Positions 24,257 to 32,317 of a DNA stretch of 64,000 nucleotides are shown piece after piece (within the stretch, counting starts at the first letter, position 1; each line of letters begins with the position of its first letter). The stretch covers positions 186,001 to 250,000 of the forward strand of contig NZ_FMZX01000005.1 of the NCBI RefSeq assembly GCF_900101615.1. The letters are read 5' to 3'. The DNA is from Belnapia rosea. Its GTDB lineage: Bacteria > Pseudomonadota > Alphaproteobacteria > Acetobacterales > Acetobacteraceae. Below the pieces are notes generated by a model. That model was not told where the DNA came from. It made no database searches and saw only the letters and a list, made by a program, of their open reading frames with translations. A program made the position numbers and the translations under genes.

Positions 24257-24670
24257 ATGCCTATGGACGCATCCCCCAATCACGTGGCCAGGCTCACCGG
24301 CAAACGCGTCCTCGTGGTCGAGGATGAGGCGCTCGTGTCCATGCTGATCGAGGACGAACTGCGTGACGCAGGCGCGGAGGTGGTCGGCCCCGCCATCTCC
24401 GTCGATGATGCGCTGCGGCTGGTCGAGACCGCGGCGACCGCTGGCGGGATCAGCGCCGCGGTGCTCGACATCAACCTGGATGGGCAGCATGTGGCGCCAG
24501 TGGCCGACCAGCTGGCCGCGCTCAACGTGCCGTTCCTGTTCGCCACTGGCTACGGCGCGAATTACGACGTGGGCGGGCACGGCGCCGTTCCGGTCGTGCA
24601 GAAGCCCTTCGACCTGGAGCAGCTGGTCGCGACCGTCGAGGCCCTCGCCTGCGCCAGCACCCGCCGATAA
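24257..24670 (+). CDS. Single-domain response regulator
   Basis: A 137-residue receiver domain with no output domain. It has VLVVEDEALVSMLIEDEL (acidic pocket), the phosphoacceptor Asp in AVLDINLDG, FLFATGYG (the Thr/Ser position) and VVQKPFDLEQL (the conserved Lys). This is the CheY-like type common in alphaproteobacteria, often acting with HWE/HisKA_2 kinases; no kinase is in the window. AAGGAG lies eight bases before ATG 24257. The 137 bp between the broken Crp/Fnr gene and this one show no feature I recognise. Confidence 0.88.
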   Translation: MPMDASPNHVARLTGKRVLVVEDEALVSMLIEDELRDAGAEVVGPAISVDDALRLVETAATAGGISAAVLDINLDGQHVAPVADQLAALNVPFLFATGYGANYDVGGHGAVPVVQKPFDLEQLVATVEALACASTRR

Positions 24671-24788
24671 GGGCCGCGCCCAAGCGGTATCCGGCATAAA
24701 GACGCTTGGCAGCGGGCCAACTCATCCCGGACGTCTGCCGGACCGAGTTCCAGCCCGCCAACCCACAGGCAGGTTGACGGTGCCCACG

Positions 24789-24896
24789 CTGGAGGTGGTG
24801 CGCGACTACGAAATGCGTTTGGACGTGTCGGAGGTCATGATCCACCTCAGCATGGGTGCCCTCCTGTTCCGCCGCATCGCTCATCAAAACCCGTAG
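24789..24896 (+). pseudogene. IS5-type transposase C-terminal remnant
   Basis: Thirty-five codons reading LEVVRDYEMRLDVSEVMIH then LSMGALLFRRIAHQNP and stop. This resembles the C-terminal end of IS5-family transposases (R-R-L-A-R-D-Y-E-x-x-x-x-x-S-E-A-M-I-x followed by a hydrophobic L-x-R-R). No upstream catalytic part remains. It suggests an old insertion between the response regulator and the CBS-BON gene. Short match, so moderate confidence. Confidence 0.45.
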
Positions 24897-24913
24897 CCAC
24901 TTTCGGACGGGTC

Positions 24914-25612
24914 CTACAATGTCGCGCGCAAGATAAGTGGCATTGGCTCCAACTGGTCTTCCACCTTCGTCACACCCGGGATCTCTTGAGCCATGACCCG
25001 AAGGCCATTGCGCACGGAATCGTTGCGGGCATAGCCATAGAACGTCACGACACCATCATGGACACTCGGATAGGTCCAGAACGTATCCACCCAGGGCTGC
25101 TTGCGCATGACTGCGAGGACGGCGCGCAGGATGGCGCTGTCGTCGGCGTTGGTGGCGGACTGCTCCTGGCCCTGTGGGCGCAGGATCGCCCGCAACAGGT
25201 CCGATCGGCTTACGATTCCAACAATCTTATCGTCGCGCAGGACCGGCACCCGCTTGATCCTGCGCTCCTCCATGAGGCGGGCGATCTCCTCGGCCGGGGT
25301 GTCCTCCTCCACCGTCACGAGTTCGGCGGTCATCACATCGCGTGCCGTGGCGCCGTGGGCCTTGAGGAAGCGCTTGGCCAGCCGGCCCGCGTCTTGGTAT
25401 TGGCCCAGGAACCAGCGAAGCGGGCCCGGCTCTTCGTCCGCAAGACGGCGGATCAGGTCGCCCTCGGTGACGATGCCAAGGGGCGTTCCGCTGCCATCGA
25501 CCACCGGCACGGCCGAGATGCCGTGCGATGACAGCAACTCGGCAACGGCGAGCACCGGCATTTCCGGTGGTACGATCCTGAGCGTGGTGGACATCAGGTC
25601 CTTGGCCTTCAT
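24914..25612 (-). CDS. CBS-pair and BON domain protein
   Basis: A 232-residue protein with two CBS motifs (KAKDLMSTTLRIVPPEMP to GIVTEGDLIRRL; ARDVMTAELVTVEEDTPAEE to IVSRSDLLRAI), which bind adenine nucleotides as an energy sensor. A C-terminal BON domain follows (YPSVHDGVVTFYGYARNDSV to GVTKVEDQLEPMP), usually membrane- or lipid-associated. It is a paralogue of the next gene to the right, with the same architecture. A GGAGGG lies near the ATG. It sits in a stress-type neighbourhood with Usp and a P-type ATPase. Confidence 0.9.
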   Translation of the reverse strand: MKAKDLMSTTLRIVPPEMPVLAVAELLSSHGISAVPVVDGSGTPLGIVTEGDLIRRLADEEPGPLRWFLGQYQDAGRLAKRFLKAHGATARDVMTAELVTVEEDTPAEEIARLMEERRIKRVPVLRDDKIVGIVSRSDLLRAILRPQGQEQSATNADDSAILRAVLAVMRKQPWVDTFWTYPSVHDGVVTFYGYARNDSVRNGLRVMAQEIPGVTKVEDQLEPMPLILRATL

Positions 25613-25646
25613 GGCGGCCTCCCTCCAACTTCTTGTGAATCCAACT

Positions 25647-25666
25647 CCCGACCCACTTCGGTCGGG
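25647..25666 (-). terminator. Hairpin between the two CBS-BON genes
   Basis: CCCGACC at 25647-25653 pairs with GGTCGGG at 25660-25666 around a six-base loop. It lies 49 bp after the stop of the upstream CBS-BON gene and 35 bp before the next. There is no T-run, so it may only attenuate transcription. The pair could still be partly co-transcribed. Confidence 0.3.
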
Positions 25667-25714
25667 CGATCAACGAATCAGAACGCAACCCGCGTATCGC
25701 GATGGTTGATGCAG

Positions 25715-26407
25715 TCATCCAGCCCCGAACAGGGAGGGCGGCGGCGTCTCCACCTTCATCTCGGCACTGCGCACGCCCGGAATCCCCTCCGCCAGAACCC
25801 GCAATGCGCGGTGCACGTCAGGTGAGCCGCAGAAGCCGTGGATCGTCACCACGCCTTTCTCCACCGTTGGCCAGAGGAAATAGGGCTTGGCCCAGCTCTC
25901 CTCGCGGAGGGCGGCCTGCACGGCACGGCGGATCCTGGCATCATCAGCGCCGATCGCTTCCGTCTCGGGGGGCGCGAACACCGCCTCGAGCAGATCGGCC
26001 CGGGAGACGATGCCGGACAGCCTGCCATCGTGCAGCACGAGCACCCGCTTGATGCGCCGCTCCTCCATCAGCCGGGCGATCTCCTCTGCCGTGGCCTCCT
26101 CATCCACTGATACGAGGTCGACGGTCATCACGTCGCGCGCCTTCGCGCCATGGGCCTTCGCGTAGCGGGCCGCGTCCGCAGGCGCACTGCCGAAGAGGCC
26201 ACTCAACCAGCCGCGTGGACGCTCCTCTGTCCCGGTTATGCGCCTGACCAGATCCGCCTCGGTGACGATGCCGGCGGCCGTCCCGTCCGGCTCCACCACC
26301 GGCACCGCCGAGATTCCGCGATCGGCGAGCAACCGAGCCAGCGCGGCGACGGGTGTCTCTGGCGACACGGTCACCACCTCTCTCGACATCAGATCCTTGG
26401 CCCGCAT
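25715..26407 (-). CDS. CBS-pair and BON domain protein (paralogue)
   Basis: A 230-residue protein with the same order as its neighbour: CBS1 (MRAKDLMSREVVTVSPETP, GIVTEADLVRRI), CBS2 (ARDVMTVDLVSVDEEATAEE, IVSRADLLEAV) and a BON domain (PTVEKGVVTIHGFCGSPDV, IPGVRSAEMKVE). I chose ATG 26407, preceded by AAGGAGAG, over the longer frame from 26602, whose extra residues are not conserved-looking. The conserved MEERRIKRV stretch shows that the two genes arose by duplication. Likely role: adenylate-sensing in stress or low-energy conditions. Confidence 0.9.
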   Translation of the reverse strand: MRAKDLMSREVVTVSPETPVAALARLLADRGISAVPVVEPDGTAAGIVTEADLVRRITGTEERPRGWLSGLFGSAPADAARYAKAHGAKARDVMTVDLVSVDEEATAEEIARLMEERRIKRVLVLHDGRLSGIVSRADLLEAVFAPPETEAIGADDARIRRAVQAALREESWAKPYFLWPTVEKGVVTIHGFCGSPDVHRALRVLAEGIPGVRSAEMKVETPPPSLFGAG

Positions 26408-27042
26408 GGGTCGCTCTCCTTCGTTTGCGCTGACAACACAGGCTGTGTCGTCGTTGTCATGCAGACGTCCTGCCGACGAGCACGCCAATCGAGGCGTGAT
26501 CGCCCCTTCCTCTACGATTTCGCGCGGGCGGCCGAACAGGTCGAAGGCCTCGACGATGTCGTTCAGCCGGCAGCGCCGGACCGCACTCATGCCAACCCAC
26601 AAACTCCGGCCGCCAGGAGCCCGCGCAAACGAGGTCGCCGCTGGCCAGATGCCAGCGCCCCAAAGCGCGCTGTCGCAGGCTGACAGAAGAGCCGGTAGCG
26701 GCTATCCAGAGGTCTGCCAGGTGGCAAGACGATGCCAGATTGCACCTGCCGCTGGCGAGCATGAAAGTCATGGCGGAAACCGGCATCTTCAGATCGGCCC
26801 TTCATGGCGCTCCCGCTGCCCTACTGCATGGAGTGCAGGTTACGTCCAATACAGGCAGGAAAGCATTGATCTGGCGCAAAGCCATGCCGGCACGGAGCAA
26901 CTCACGCCACCGCCAAGCGTCGCCACTCCGGGCCCTGCTTATGGAAACCCGGCCGCTTGCCTCCGGTGCGTACCATTGGCCGTTTTTTGCGGCGATCCTG
27001 CTATGCTCATGGCACTGACCCCTTGGAAGGGAGGTGCAGGCG
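26408..27042. other. 635-bp intergenic region with an FNR-type box
   Basis: Open frames cross this region on both strands, but none has a credible start or composition. It separates the divergent CBS-BON and Usp genes. The one feature I can support is the FNR/FixK-type site at 26866-26879. The rest may hold decayed coding sequence. Confidence 0.5.
26866..26879 (+). promoter_or_regulatory. FNR/FixK-type binding site upstream of the Usp gene
   Basis: TTGATCTGGCGCAA fits the consensus TTGA-N6-GCAA of FNR/FixK-class regulators used in low-oxygen control. It lies about 165 bp before the Usp ATG in an otherwise empty region. A second site of the same form lies before the P-type ATPase gene. Confidence 0.6.
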
Positions 27043-27873
27043 ATGGCGAACAGCATCAAAACGCTCATGGTCGATGCGGGGCTGGATGACGCGGCCGAAG
27101 CGCGGATCAAGCTGGCCGCGGAACTCGCGGGCCGCTTCGGTGCCCGCCTGGTGGGGCTAGGGGCCTGCACGGCACGCCCACCCGTGACGGGCCCCTTCGG
27201 TGAAACCGCAGCCATGGTCTCGATCGTCAATGCCGAGGTGGATCGTATCAAGGCGATGCTGCGCGCATCGGCGGAGCGGTTCGAGGCGGTCGCAAGGGAT
27301 GCCGGGGTACCCTCCGAATGGCGAGCCTTCGACGAGTACCCCGGCGAGGCCTTGGTGCGGGAATGCCGGGCCGCAGACCTGCTCGTGCTCGGCCGTGGTG
27401 GAGAGGCCGAAGGGCATCAGTCTGCCGCCCCAGGTGACGTGCTGATGCGCGCCGGGCGTGCGATCCTGGTCACGCCGCCCGGGGTGTCCACGTTCGAGGC
27501 GAAGACCGTCCTGGTGGCCTGGAAGGAAACGCGCGAGGCGCGGCGCGCCGTCACGGACGCCCTGCCCTTCCTTGCAACCGCGGAGCGCGTCTCGGTTCTC
27601 GCCGTCTGCGAGCGCGAGCGCGAGCAGGCACAGCGCCACGTCGATGATGTCGCCGCCATGCTGTCGCGGCACGGCATCGCGGCGTCGGCCGAGGTTGAGA
27701 TGCGGGCGGGACAGCGGGTTGCAGACCTCCTGCTGGGTGCGGCGGGGCGGTTGGGCGCCGATCTGATCGTCGCAGGGGGATATGGCCATGCCCGCCTGCT
27801 CGAATGGGTGCTTGGTGGCGTCACCTACGAGCTGCTGGACCGCTCCCCGGTTTGTTGCCTGTTGAGCCACTGA
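27043..27873 (+). CDS. Tandem universal stress protein
   Basis: A 276-residue protein with two UspA-like domains. The first spans roughly residues 1-140 (ending APGDVLMRAGRAILVTPPG). The second starts at about FEAKTVLVAWKETREARRAV and ends ADLIVAGGYGHARLLEWVLG followed by VTYELLDRSPVCCLLSH; the G-x2-G-x9-G type nucleotide motif is visible only in this second domain. Usp proteins help survival under hypoxia, starvation or oxidants. I chose ATG 27043, nine bases after AGGGAGG; GTG 27034 is also in frame. The upstream FNR-type box suggests low-oxygen control. Confidence 0.9.
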   Translation: MANSIKTLMVDAGLDDAAEARIKLAAELAGRFGARLVGLGACTARPPVTGPFGETAAMVSIVNAEVDRIKAMLRASAERFEAVARDAGVPSEWRAFDEYPGEALVRECRAADLLVLGRGGEAEGHQSAAPGDVLMRAGRAILVTPPGVSTFEAKTVLVAWKETREARRAVTDALPFLATAERVSVLAVCEREREQAQRHVDDVAAMLSRHGIAASAEVEMRAGQRVADLLLGAAGRLGADLIVAGGYGHARLLEWVLGGVTYELLDRSPVCCLLSH

Positions 27874-27965
27874 TTGCAGGCCGGGCCAGCGCGGCCCGGG
27901 GACCAGCTTGGTTTGAAGGCCACGATGGATGCAGCCGGGGATAGCCTCCGGCGGACGCTCCCCGT

Positions 27966-27979
27966 TTGACCGAGCGCAA
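27966..27979 (+). promoter_or_regulatory. FNR/FixK-type binding site upstream of the P-type ATPase gene
   Basis: TTGACCGAGCGCAA fits TTGA-N6-GCAA and lies 55 bp before the ATPase ATG, a position suited to activation. It matches the form of the site upstream of the Usp gene, suggesting one low-oxygen regulon. Confidence 0.55.
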
Positions 27980-28034
27980 TGCGGGTGGCGGTACCGTATG
28001 CTGAACACCTTGGGCTACGCGACCGGAGGATGAC

Positions 28035-30608
28035 ATGGAGCAACTGCTCGACCTTTCCCTCCCTGCGAGGGTGGACCTCGAAGGGTTGAGCGAAGGGGAG
28101 GCCGCCGAGCAGCTCCGGCGCGATGGCCCGAACGAGTTGCCCCAGTCCGGCCGTCGCTCCGTGCTGCGCGTGATTCTCGATGTCGTCCTGGAACCGATGT
28201 TTGCGCTGCTGATCGGTGCCGGGCTCCTCTACCTGGCTTTCGGTGACCCGGCGGAAGCGGCCCTGCTGTTCGCCTTCGCCTCGGTCTCCGTGGTGATCGC
28301 TGTGGTCCAGGAAGCGCGGACCGAGCGCGCGCTGGAAGCCCTGAAGCAGCTGTCGAGCCCGCGGGCCCTCGTCATCCGGGACGGAGCGCGGCGCAGGATC
28401 CCGAGCCGCGAGGTCGTCCGCGGCGACCTGCTCGTGCTCTCCGAGGGGGACCGGGTCCCGGCCGACGCGGTGCTGGTGGAGGCCGAGGCGCTCGAGGTGG
28501 ATGAATCCATGCTGACCGGGGAGTCCATCCCGGTCCGGAAGAGGTCCTCATCCGCGAGCGACGGCGCAGCCACCGGAATGCTGCGCCCGGGCGGGGACGA
28601 CCTGCCTGTCGTGTTCTCGGGCACGCTGCTGGTCAGGGGCCAGGGGCTTGCCCGCGTCACCGCGACCGGCGTTGCGACGGAGCTGGGCCGGATCGGCAGC
28701 GCGCTGGGCCATATCGAGCGGGAGCCGCCGCGGCTGCGGGCGGAGACAACGCGACTGGTGCGGGTCTTCGCCACGCTCGGGATCGGGGTCAGCCTGCTCG
28801 CCACGCTGCTCTACGGCCTTGCGCTCGGGGATTGGGCACGCGCCGCCCTGGGCGGGATCGCGCTGGCGATGTCCATGCTGCCTGAGGAGTTCCCGCTGGT
28901 GCTGACCGTATTCACGGTCATGGGCGCCCGGCGGATCGCACGGGCGGGGGTGCTCACCCGCCGGGCTGCGGCGATCGAGGGGCTCGGTGCTGCGACCGTG
29001 TTGTGCACCGACAAGACCGGCACCCTCACCCAGAACCGCATGGCAGTTGTGGAATTGCGGGATCCGATGGGCCAGTCGCACCGCATGGCGGCAGGAGGCG
29101 GGACACTCCCGGACTGGGCGGCGGTCCTGGCCAACCTGGCGGCGCGGGCGAGCCGGGACGAAGCCTTCGACCCCATGGAGCGCGCACTCCTCGACCAGGC
29201 CGCAAACCTTGGGGCCGGGTACGCCCGCCCTGGCCGTGTTGCGCATGAGTACCCGCTGCGGGACGGACAGCCCGCCATGGGGCGCGTCTGGCAGCAGGAG
29301 GCGGAAGCCACCGCCCTGCTGGCGGTGAAGGGGGCACCCGAGGCCGTCGTCCGTCTCTGTCGCTTGCCCTCGGTCGAAGCCGCAGCGGCGCTTGCGATGG
29401 CCAGCGAGATGGCCGCCGGAGGGCTCCGCGTTCTCGGGCTGGCCGAGGCGCGCCTTCTGTCCGGCGGCCTCCCTGACGATCTCGGCGACATCCCATCGCT
29501 GGGCTTCGCCGGTCTGGTTGGCTTGGCCGACCCGCTGCGCCCGTCGGTACCGGACGCCGTGCGCGAGTGCCGCGGGGCCGGGATCCGCGTGGCGATGGTC
29601 ACCGGGGACCACCCAGCTACCGCGGCGGCGATCGCCCGTGAAGCCGGACTACCGGACGCGCCGGTGGTCACGGGCGCCGAGTTGGCGGGCCTGGACCAAA
29701 CCGCGTTCCGAGCCCAGGTCCGCAAGGCCGCGATCTTCGCCCGTATCCTGCCCGAGCAGAAGCTGCATATCGTCGAGGCACTGAAGGCCGATGGCCAGAT
29801 CGTGGCCATGACCGGGGATGGGGTCAACGATGCCCCGGCCCTGAAGGCCGCCCATATCGGGGTGGCGATGGGCGGTCGTGGCACCGACGTCGCCCGCGAG
29901 GCCGCGGCGGTGGTACTCCTGGATGACGACTTCGGTTCCATCGTCCGGACGATGCGGATGGGGCGCCGCATCTTCGACAACCTGCGCAAGGCGATGTGCT
30001 TTGTGCTCGCCATGCATCTGCCCATCGCCGGGCTCGCCTTCTTGCCCCTCGCCCTCGGGTTGCCGCCGCTGCTAGGGCCGGTGCATATCGCGTTCCTCGA
30101 AATGGTGATCGATCCCGTATGCTCGCTCGCCTTCGAGGCCGAGCCGGAGGAGCCCGATGTCATGCGGCGGCCGCCCCGCGATCCGGCGAGTCCGTTGCTG
30201 CCCCTCCCGCTTGCAACCTGGGGATTGCTTCAAGGCCTGGTCGGGTTGGTGGCCCCGGCGGGAGCCTACTTCCTGGGGCTCTGGCGTGGCATTCCGGAGG
30301 ACGAGCTGCGGTCCCTGGTTTTCACGGCGCTGGTGCTTACGGCCGTCGCGCTCACTCTGGTGAACCGAACCTTCTCTGCCTCGCCGCTGGCTGCCCTCAG
30401 GCGGCCGAACGCGACGCTGGTGGCGGTCCTGCTCGCGGCGAGCGCAATCCTGGGAGGCGTCCTGGCGGTCCCGAGGCTTGCAATGCTGTTCCGGTTTGGG
30501 CCGTTGCACGTCGATGATCTCGCCCTTGCCGTAGCCGGGGCCTTTGGCGTTCTCGTCATTCTTGAGGCGCTGAAGCCTCTGCTTGCAGCCCGTGCTCTGG
30601 CCAGATAA
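28035..30608 (+). CDS. P-type cation-transporting ATPase, PEEFP variant
   Basis: An 857-residue P-type ATPase. The order is: cation-ATPase N-terminal domain (LSEGEAAEQLRRDGPNELP), actuator domain with ESMLTGESIPV, the phosphorylation motif CTDKTGTLTQNRM (Asp326), nucleotide-binding KGAPEAVV, and the hinge MTGDGVNDAPALKAAHIG. The transmembrane-4 ion motif is SMLPEEFPLVLT instead of the PEGLP of Ca2+ pumps. The sixth helix region reads EMVIDPVCSLAFEAEPEE. The fold is type II (Ca2+-pump-like), but the ion cannot be named. GGAGG precedes the ATG. The FNR-type box and Usp/CBS neighbours suggest a role in low-oxygen or energy stress. Confidence 0.9.
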   Translation: MEQLLDLSLPARVDLEGLSEGEAAEQLRRDGPNELPQSGRRSVLRVILDVVLEPMFALLIGAGLLYLAFGDPAEAALLFAFASVSVVIAVVQEARTERALEALKQLSSPRALVIRDGARRRIPSREVVRGDLLVLSEGDRVPADAVLVEAEALEVDESMLTGESIPVRKRSSSASDGAATGMLRPGGDDLPVVFSGTLLVRGQGLARVTATGVATELGRIGSALGHIEREPPRLRAETTRLVRVFATLGIGVSLLATLLYGLALGDWARAALGGIALAMSMLPEEFPLVLTVFTVMGARRIARAGVLTRRAAAIEGLGAATVLCTDKTGTLTQNRMAVVELRDPMGQSHRMAAGGGTLPDWAAVLANLAARASRDEAFDPMERALLDQAANLGAGYARPGRVAHEYPLRDGQPAMGRVWQQEAEATALLAVKGAPEAVVRLCRLPSVEAAAALAMASEMAAGGLRVLGLAEARLLSGGLPDDLGDIPSLGFAGLVGLADPLRPSVPDAVRECRGAGIRVAMVTGDHPATAAAIAREAGLPDAPVVTGAELAGLDQTAFRAQVRKAAIFARILPEQKLHIVEALKADGQIVAMTGDGVNDAPALKAAHIGVAMGGRGTDVAREAAAVVLLDDDFGSIVRTMRMGRRIFDNLRKAMCFVLAMHLPIAGLAFLPLALGLPPLLGPVHIAFLEMVIDPVCSLAFEAEPEEPDVMRRPPRDPASPLLPLPLATWGLLQGLVGLVAPAGAYFLGLWRGIPEDELRSLVFTALVLTAVALTLVNRTFSASPLAALRRPNATLVAVLLAASAILGGVLAVPRLAMLFRFGPLHVDDLALAVAGAFGVLVILEALKPLLAARALAR

Positions 30609-30837
30609 TCGCGCGGCGCGATAGGGCCGCATGCAGGGTGGGCATGGCTCTGGCCGTCCATGGGCGTGATCCAGGGTAACCTGCTTTCCCGACGATGGAT
30701 CCGAGTTTGGTGAACGAGTGCACTCTCCGCACTGTGTGCCGGTTCTGGCGGCGGAGGGATCGTCCTGCTCTGTTGCGGCGTTCAGGGCCAGCCGGCGGCA
30801 CAGATGCCGGCAACGCAAGCAGCGGACAGGATGAGTG

Positions 30838-31938
30838 ATGCGATCTGCACTGGTAGTCGGGGTCAGCGGAATTGTCGGCAACAACCTGGCCGGGCACCTG
30901 GTCGGCCAGGGCTGGCAGGTCAGCGGCCTGGCCCGCCGTCCGCCACGGGATGCCGAGGGCGTCCAGCCGATCGCAGCCGACCTGCTGGACCCGGCGGGGC
31001 TGCGCGTGGCCCTCGACGGGCTCCGCCCGAGCCATGTCTTCATCACCACCTGGATGCGCCAGCCGACGGAGGCGGAGAACATCCGGGTCAATGCCGCCAT
31101 GGTGCGCAACCTGATGGAGGCGCTCCGCCCCGCGGGCACGGTGCGGCATGTCGCACTGGTGACCGGCCTGAAACACTATCTCGGTCCCTTCGAGGCTTAT
31201 GGCCAGGGCCGGCTGCCTGCCACGCCCTTCCGGGAGGACCAGCCGCGCCTCGACATCGAGAATTTCTACTACGCCCAGGAGGATGAGGTCTTCACCGCCG
31301 CCGCACGCGATGGCTTCGGCTGGAGCGTGCATCGCCCTCACACCATCATCGGCTACGCCATCGGCAATGCGATGAACATGGGCGTCACCCTGGCCGCCTT
31401 CGCCACCATTTGCCGCGAAACCGGCCGCCCCTTCCGCTTTCCTGGCTCCGCCATGCAGTGGAACGGGCTGACCGATATGACCGATGCGCGGCTCCTGGCA
31501 CGCCATCTCGGATGGGCCGCGACCACGGAAGCGGCGCGCGACCAGGCCTTCAACGTGGTGAATGGGGACGTCTTCCGCTGGAGCTGGATGTGGGGCCGCC
31601 TGGCTGCCTGGTTCGGGGTTCAGCCGGTACCCTATGCGGATGCGCCGATGCCGCTGGAGCAGCAATTGGCCGATGCCGCACCGCTCTGGGCGGAGATCGC
31701 GCAGCGGCATGGGCTGGCGGAACCGAATCTCGGCCAGCTCACCTCCGCCTGGCACACCGATGCCGATCTCGGCCGCCCAATCGAGGTGGTGACGGATATG
31801 AGCAAGAGCCGGCGCCTCGGCTTCCTCGACTACCAGGCGACGGATGATGCCTTCTTCGACCTCTTCGCCACGCTGCAGGCCCGGCGGATCATTCCCATCT
31901 CGCCATCGCGAGCCGGAACCGGGGAGGCACGAGGCTGA
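30838..31938 (+). CDS. SDR family oxidoreductase, PRISE-like
   Basis: A 366-residue extended short-chain dehydrogenase. The NAD(P) site is ALVVGVSGIVGNNLAGHL, followed by SGLARRPP. The middle stretch VTGLKHYLGPFEAYG and the FYYAQEDEVF segment resemble progesterone 5-beta-reductase/iridoid-synthase-like (PRISE) enzymes, which reduce activated C=C bonds. I start at ATG 30838; GTG 30835 is directly in front. It stands alone, and the 229 bp before it contain nothing I can call. The substrate is not predictable. Confidence 0.85.
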   Translation: MRSALVVGVSGIVGNNLAGHLVGQGWQVSGLARRPPRDAEGVQPIAADLLDPAGLRVALDGLRPSHVFITTWMRQPTEAENIRVNAAMVRNLMEALRPAGTVRHVALVTGLKHYLGPFEAYGQGRLPATPFREDQPRLDIENFYYAQEDEVFTAAARDGFGWSVHRPHTIIGYAIGNAMNMGVTLAAFATICRETGRPFRFPGSAMQWNGLTDMTDARLLARHLGWAATTEAARDQAFNVVNGDVFRWSWMWGRLAAWFGVQPVPYADAPMPLEQQLADAAPLWAEIAQRHGLAEPNLGQLTSAWHTDADLGRPIEVVTDMSKSRRLGFLDYQATDDAFFDLFATLQARRIIPISPSRAGTGEARG

Positions 31939-32317
31939 GGCCGGAAGCCCCGGCCAGATTCGGCGCCGGTTTCAACCCATTTCGCGGTCGCTTATCGTCC
32001 GCCAACGCTGGTGTCGCGGGCCGGAGGGCGGCCGCATCGGCAGCGTCTCCGTATTGGCGTCGCCTGAAAACAGTGCCTCAATCTTGTTGCAACTATCTAC
32101 CGAATTACTAACGACCCTTGTCCGATCCGAAATGAAATGCCGGGATCGGCCCGGAGAGGGCGCAATCCTTGCACAACACGGAATGATGAGGGCTTGGGTA
32201 ATGGCTTATGAACTGACATGATGTCATCGATACGTTAAGGCTTGGGCTGCCAGCGCCCGGCAGGTGACCAGGGTTATCATGTCACATCATATCGTCCGGT
32301 ATCGCATTGAATCCTGG
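31939..32317. other. Intergenic region upstream of the TRAP receptor gene
   Basis: This 379-bp gap is somewhat AT-richer in its middle and has no credible gene. A near-perfect palindrome, TGACAT-G-ATGTCA, lies at 32214-32226 about 90 bp before the TRAP receptor start, and related half-sites (TGTCACATCATA) follow at about 32280. Confidence 0.4.
32214..32226. promoter_or_regulatory. Palindrome upstream of the TRAP receptor gene
   Basis: TGACATGATGTCA has six-base arms around one central base. Its position about 90 bp upstream of a catabolic receptor gene fits an operator for a dimeric regulator such as a GntR or LysR type. The cognate regulator is unknown. Confidence 0.35.

Noticed and set aside
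26457-27018. Open frames on both strands in the CBS-BON/Usp gap
   Set aside because: No credible starts, families or conserved-looking segments; treated as intergenic.
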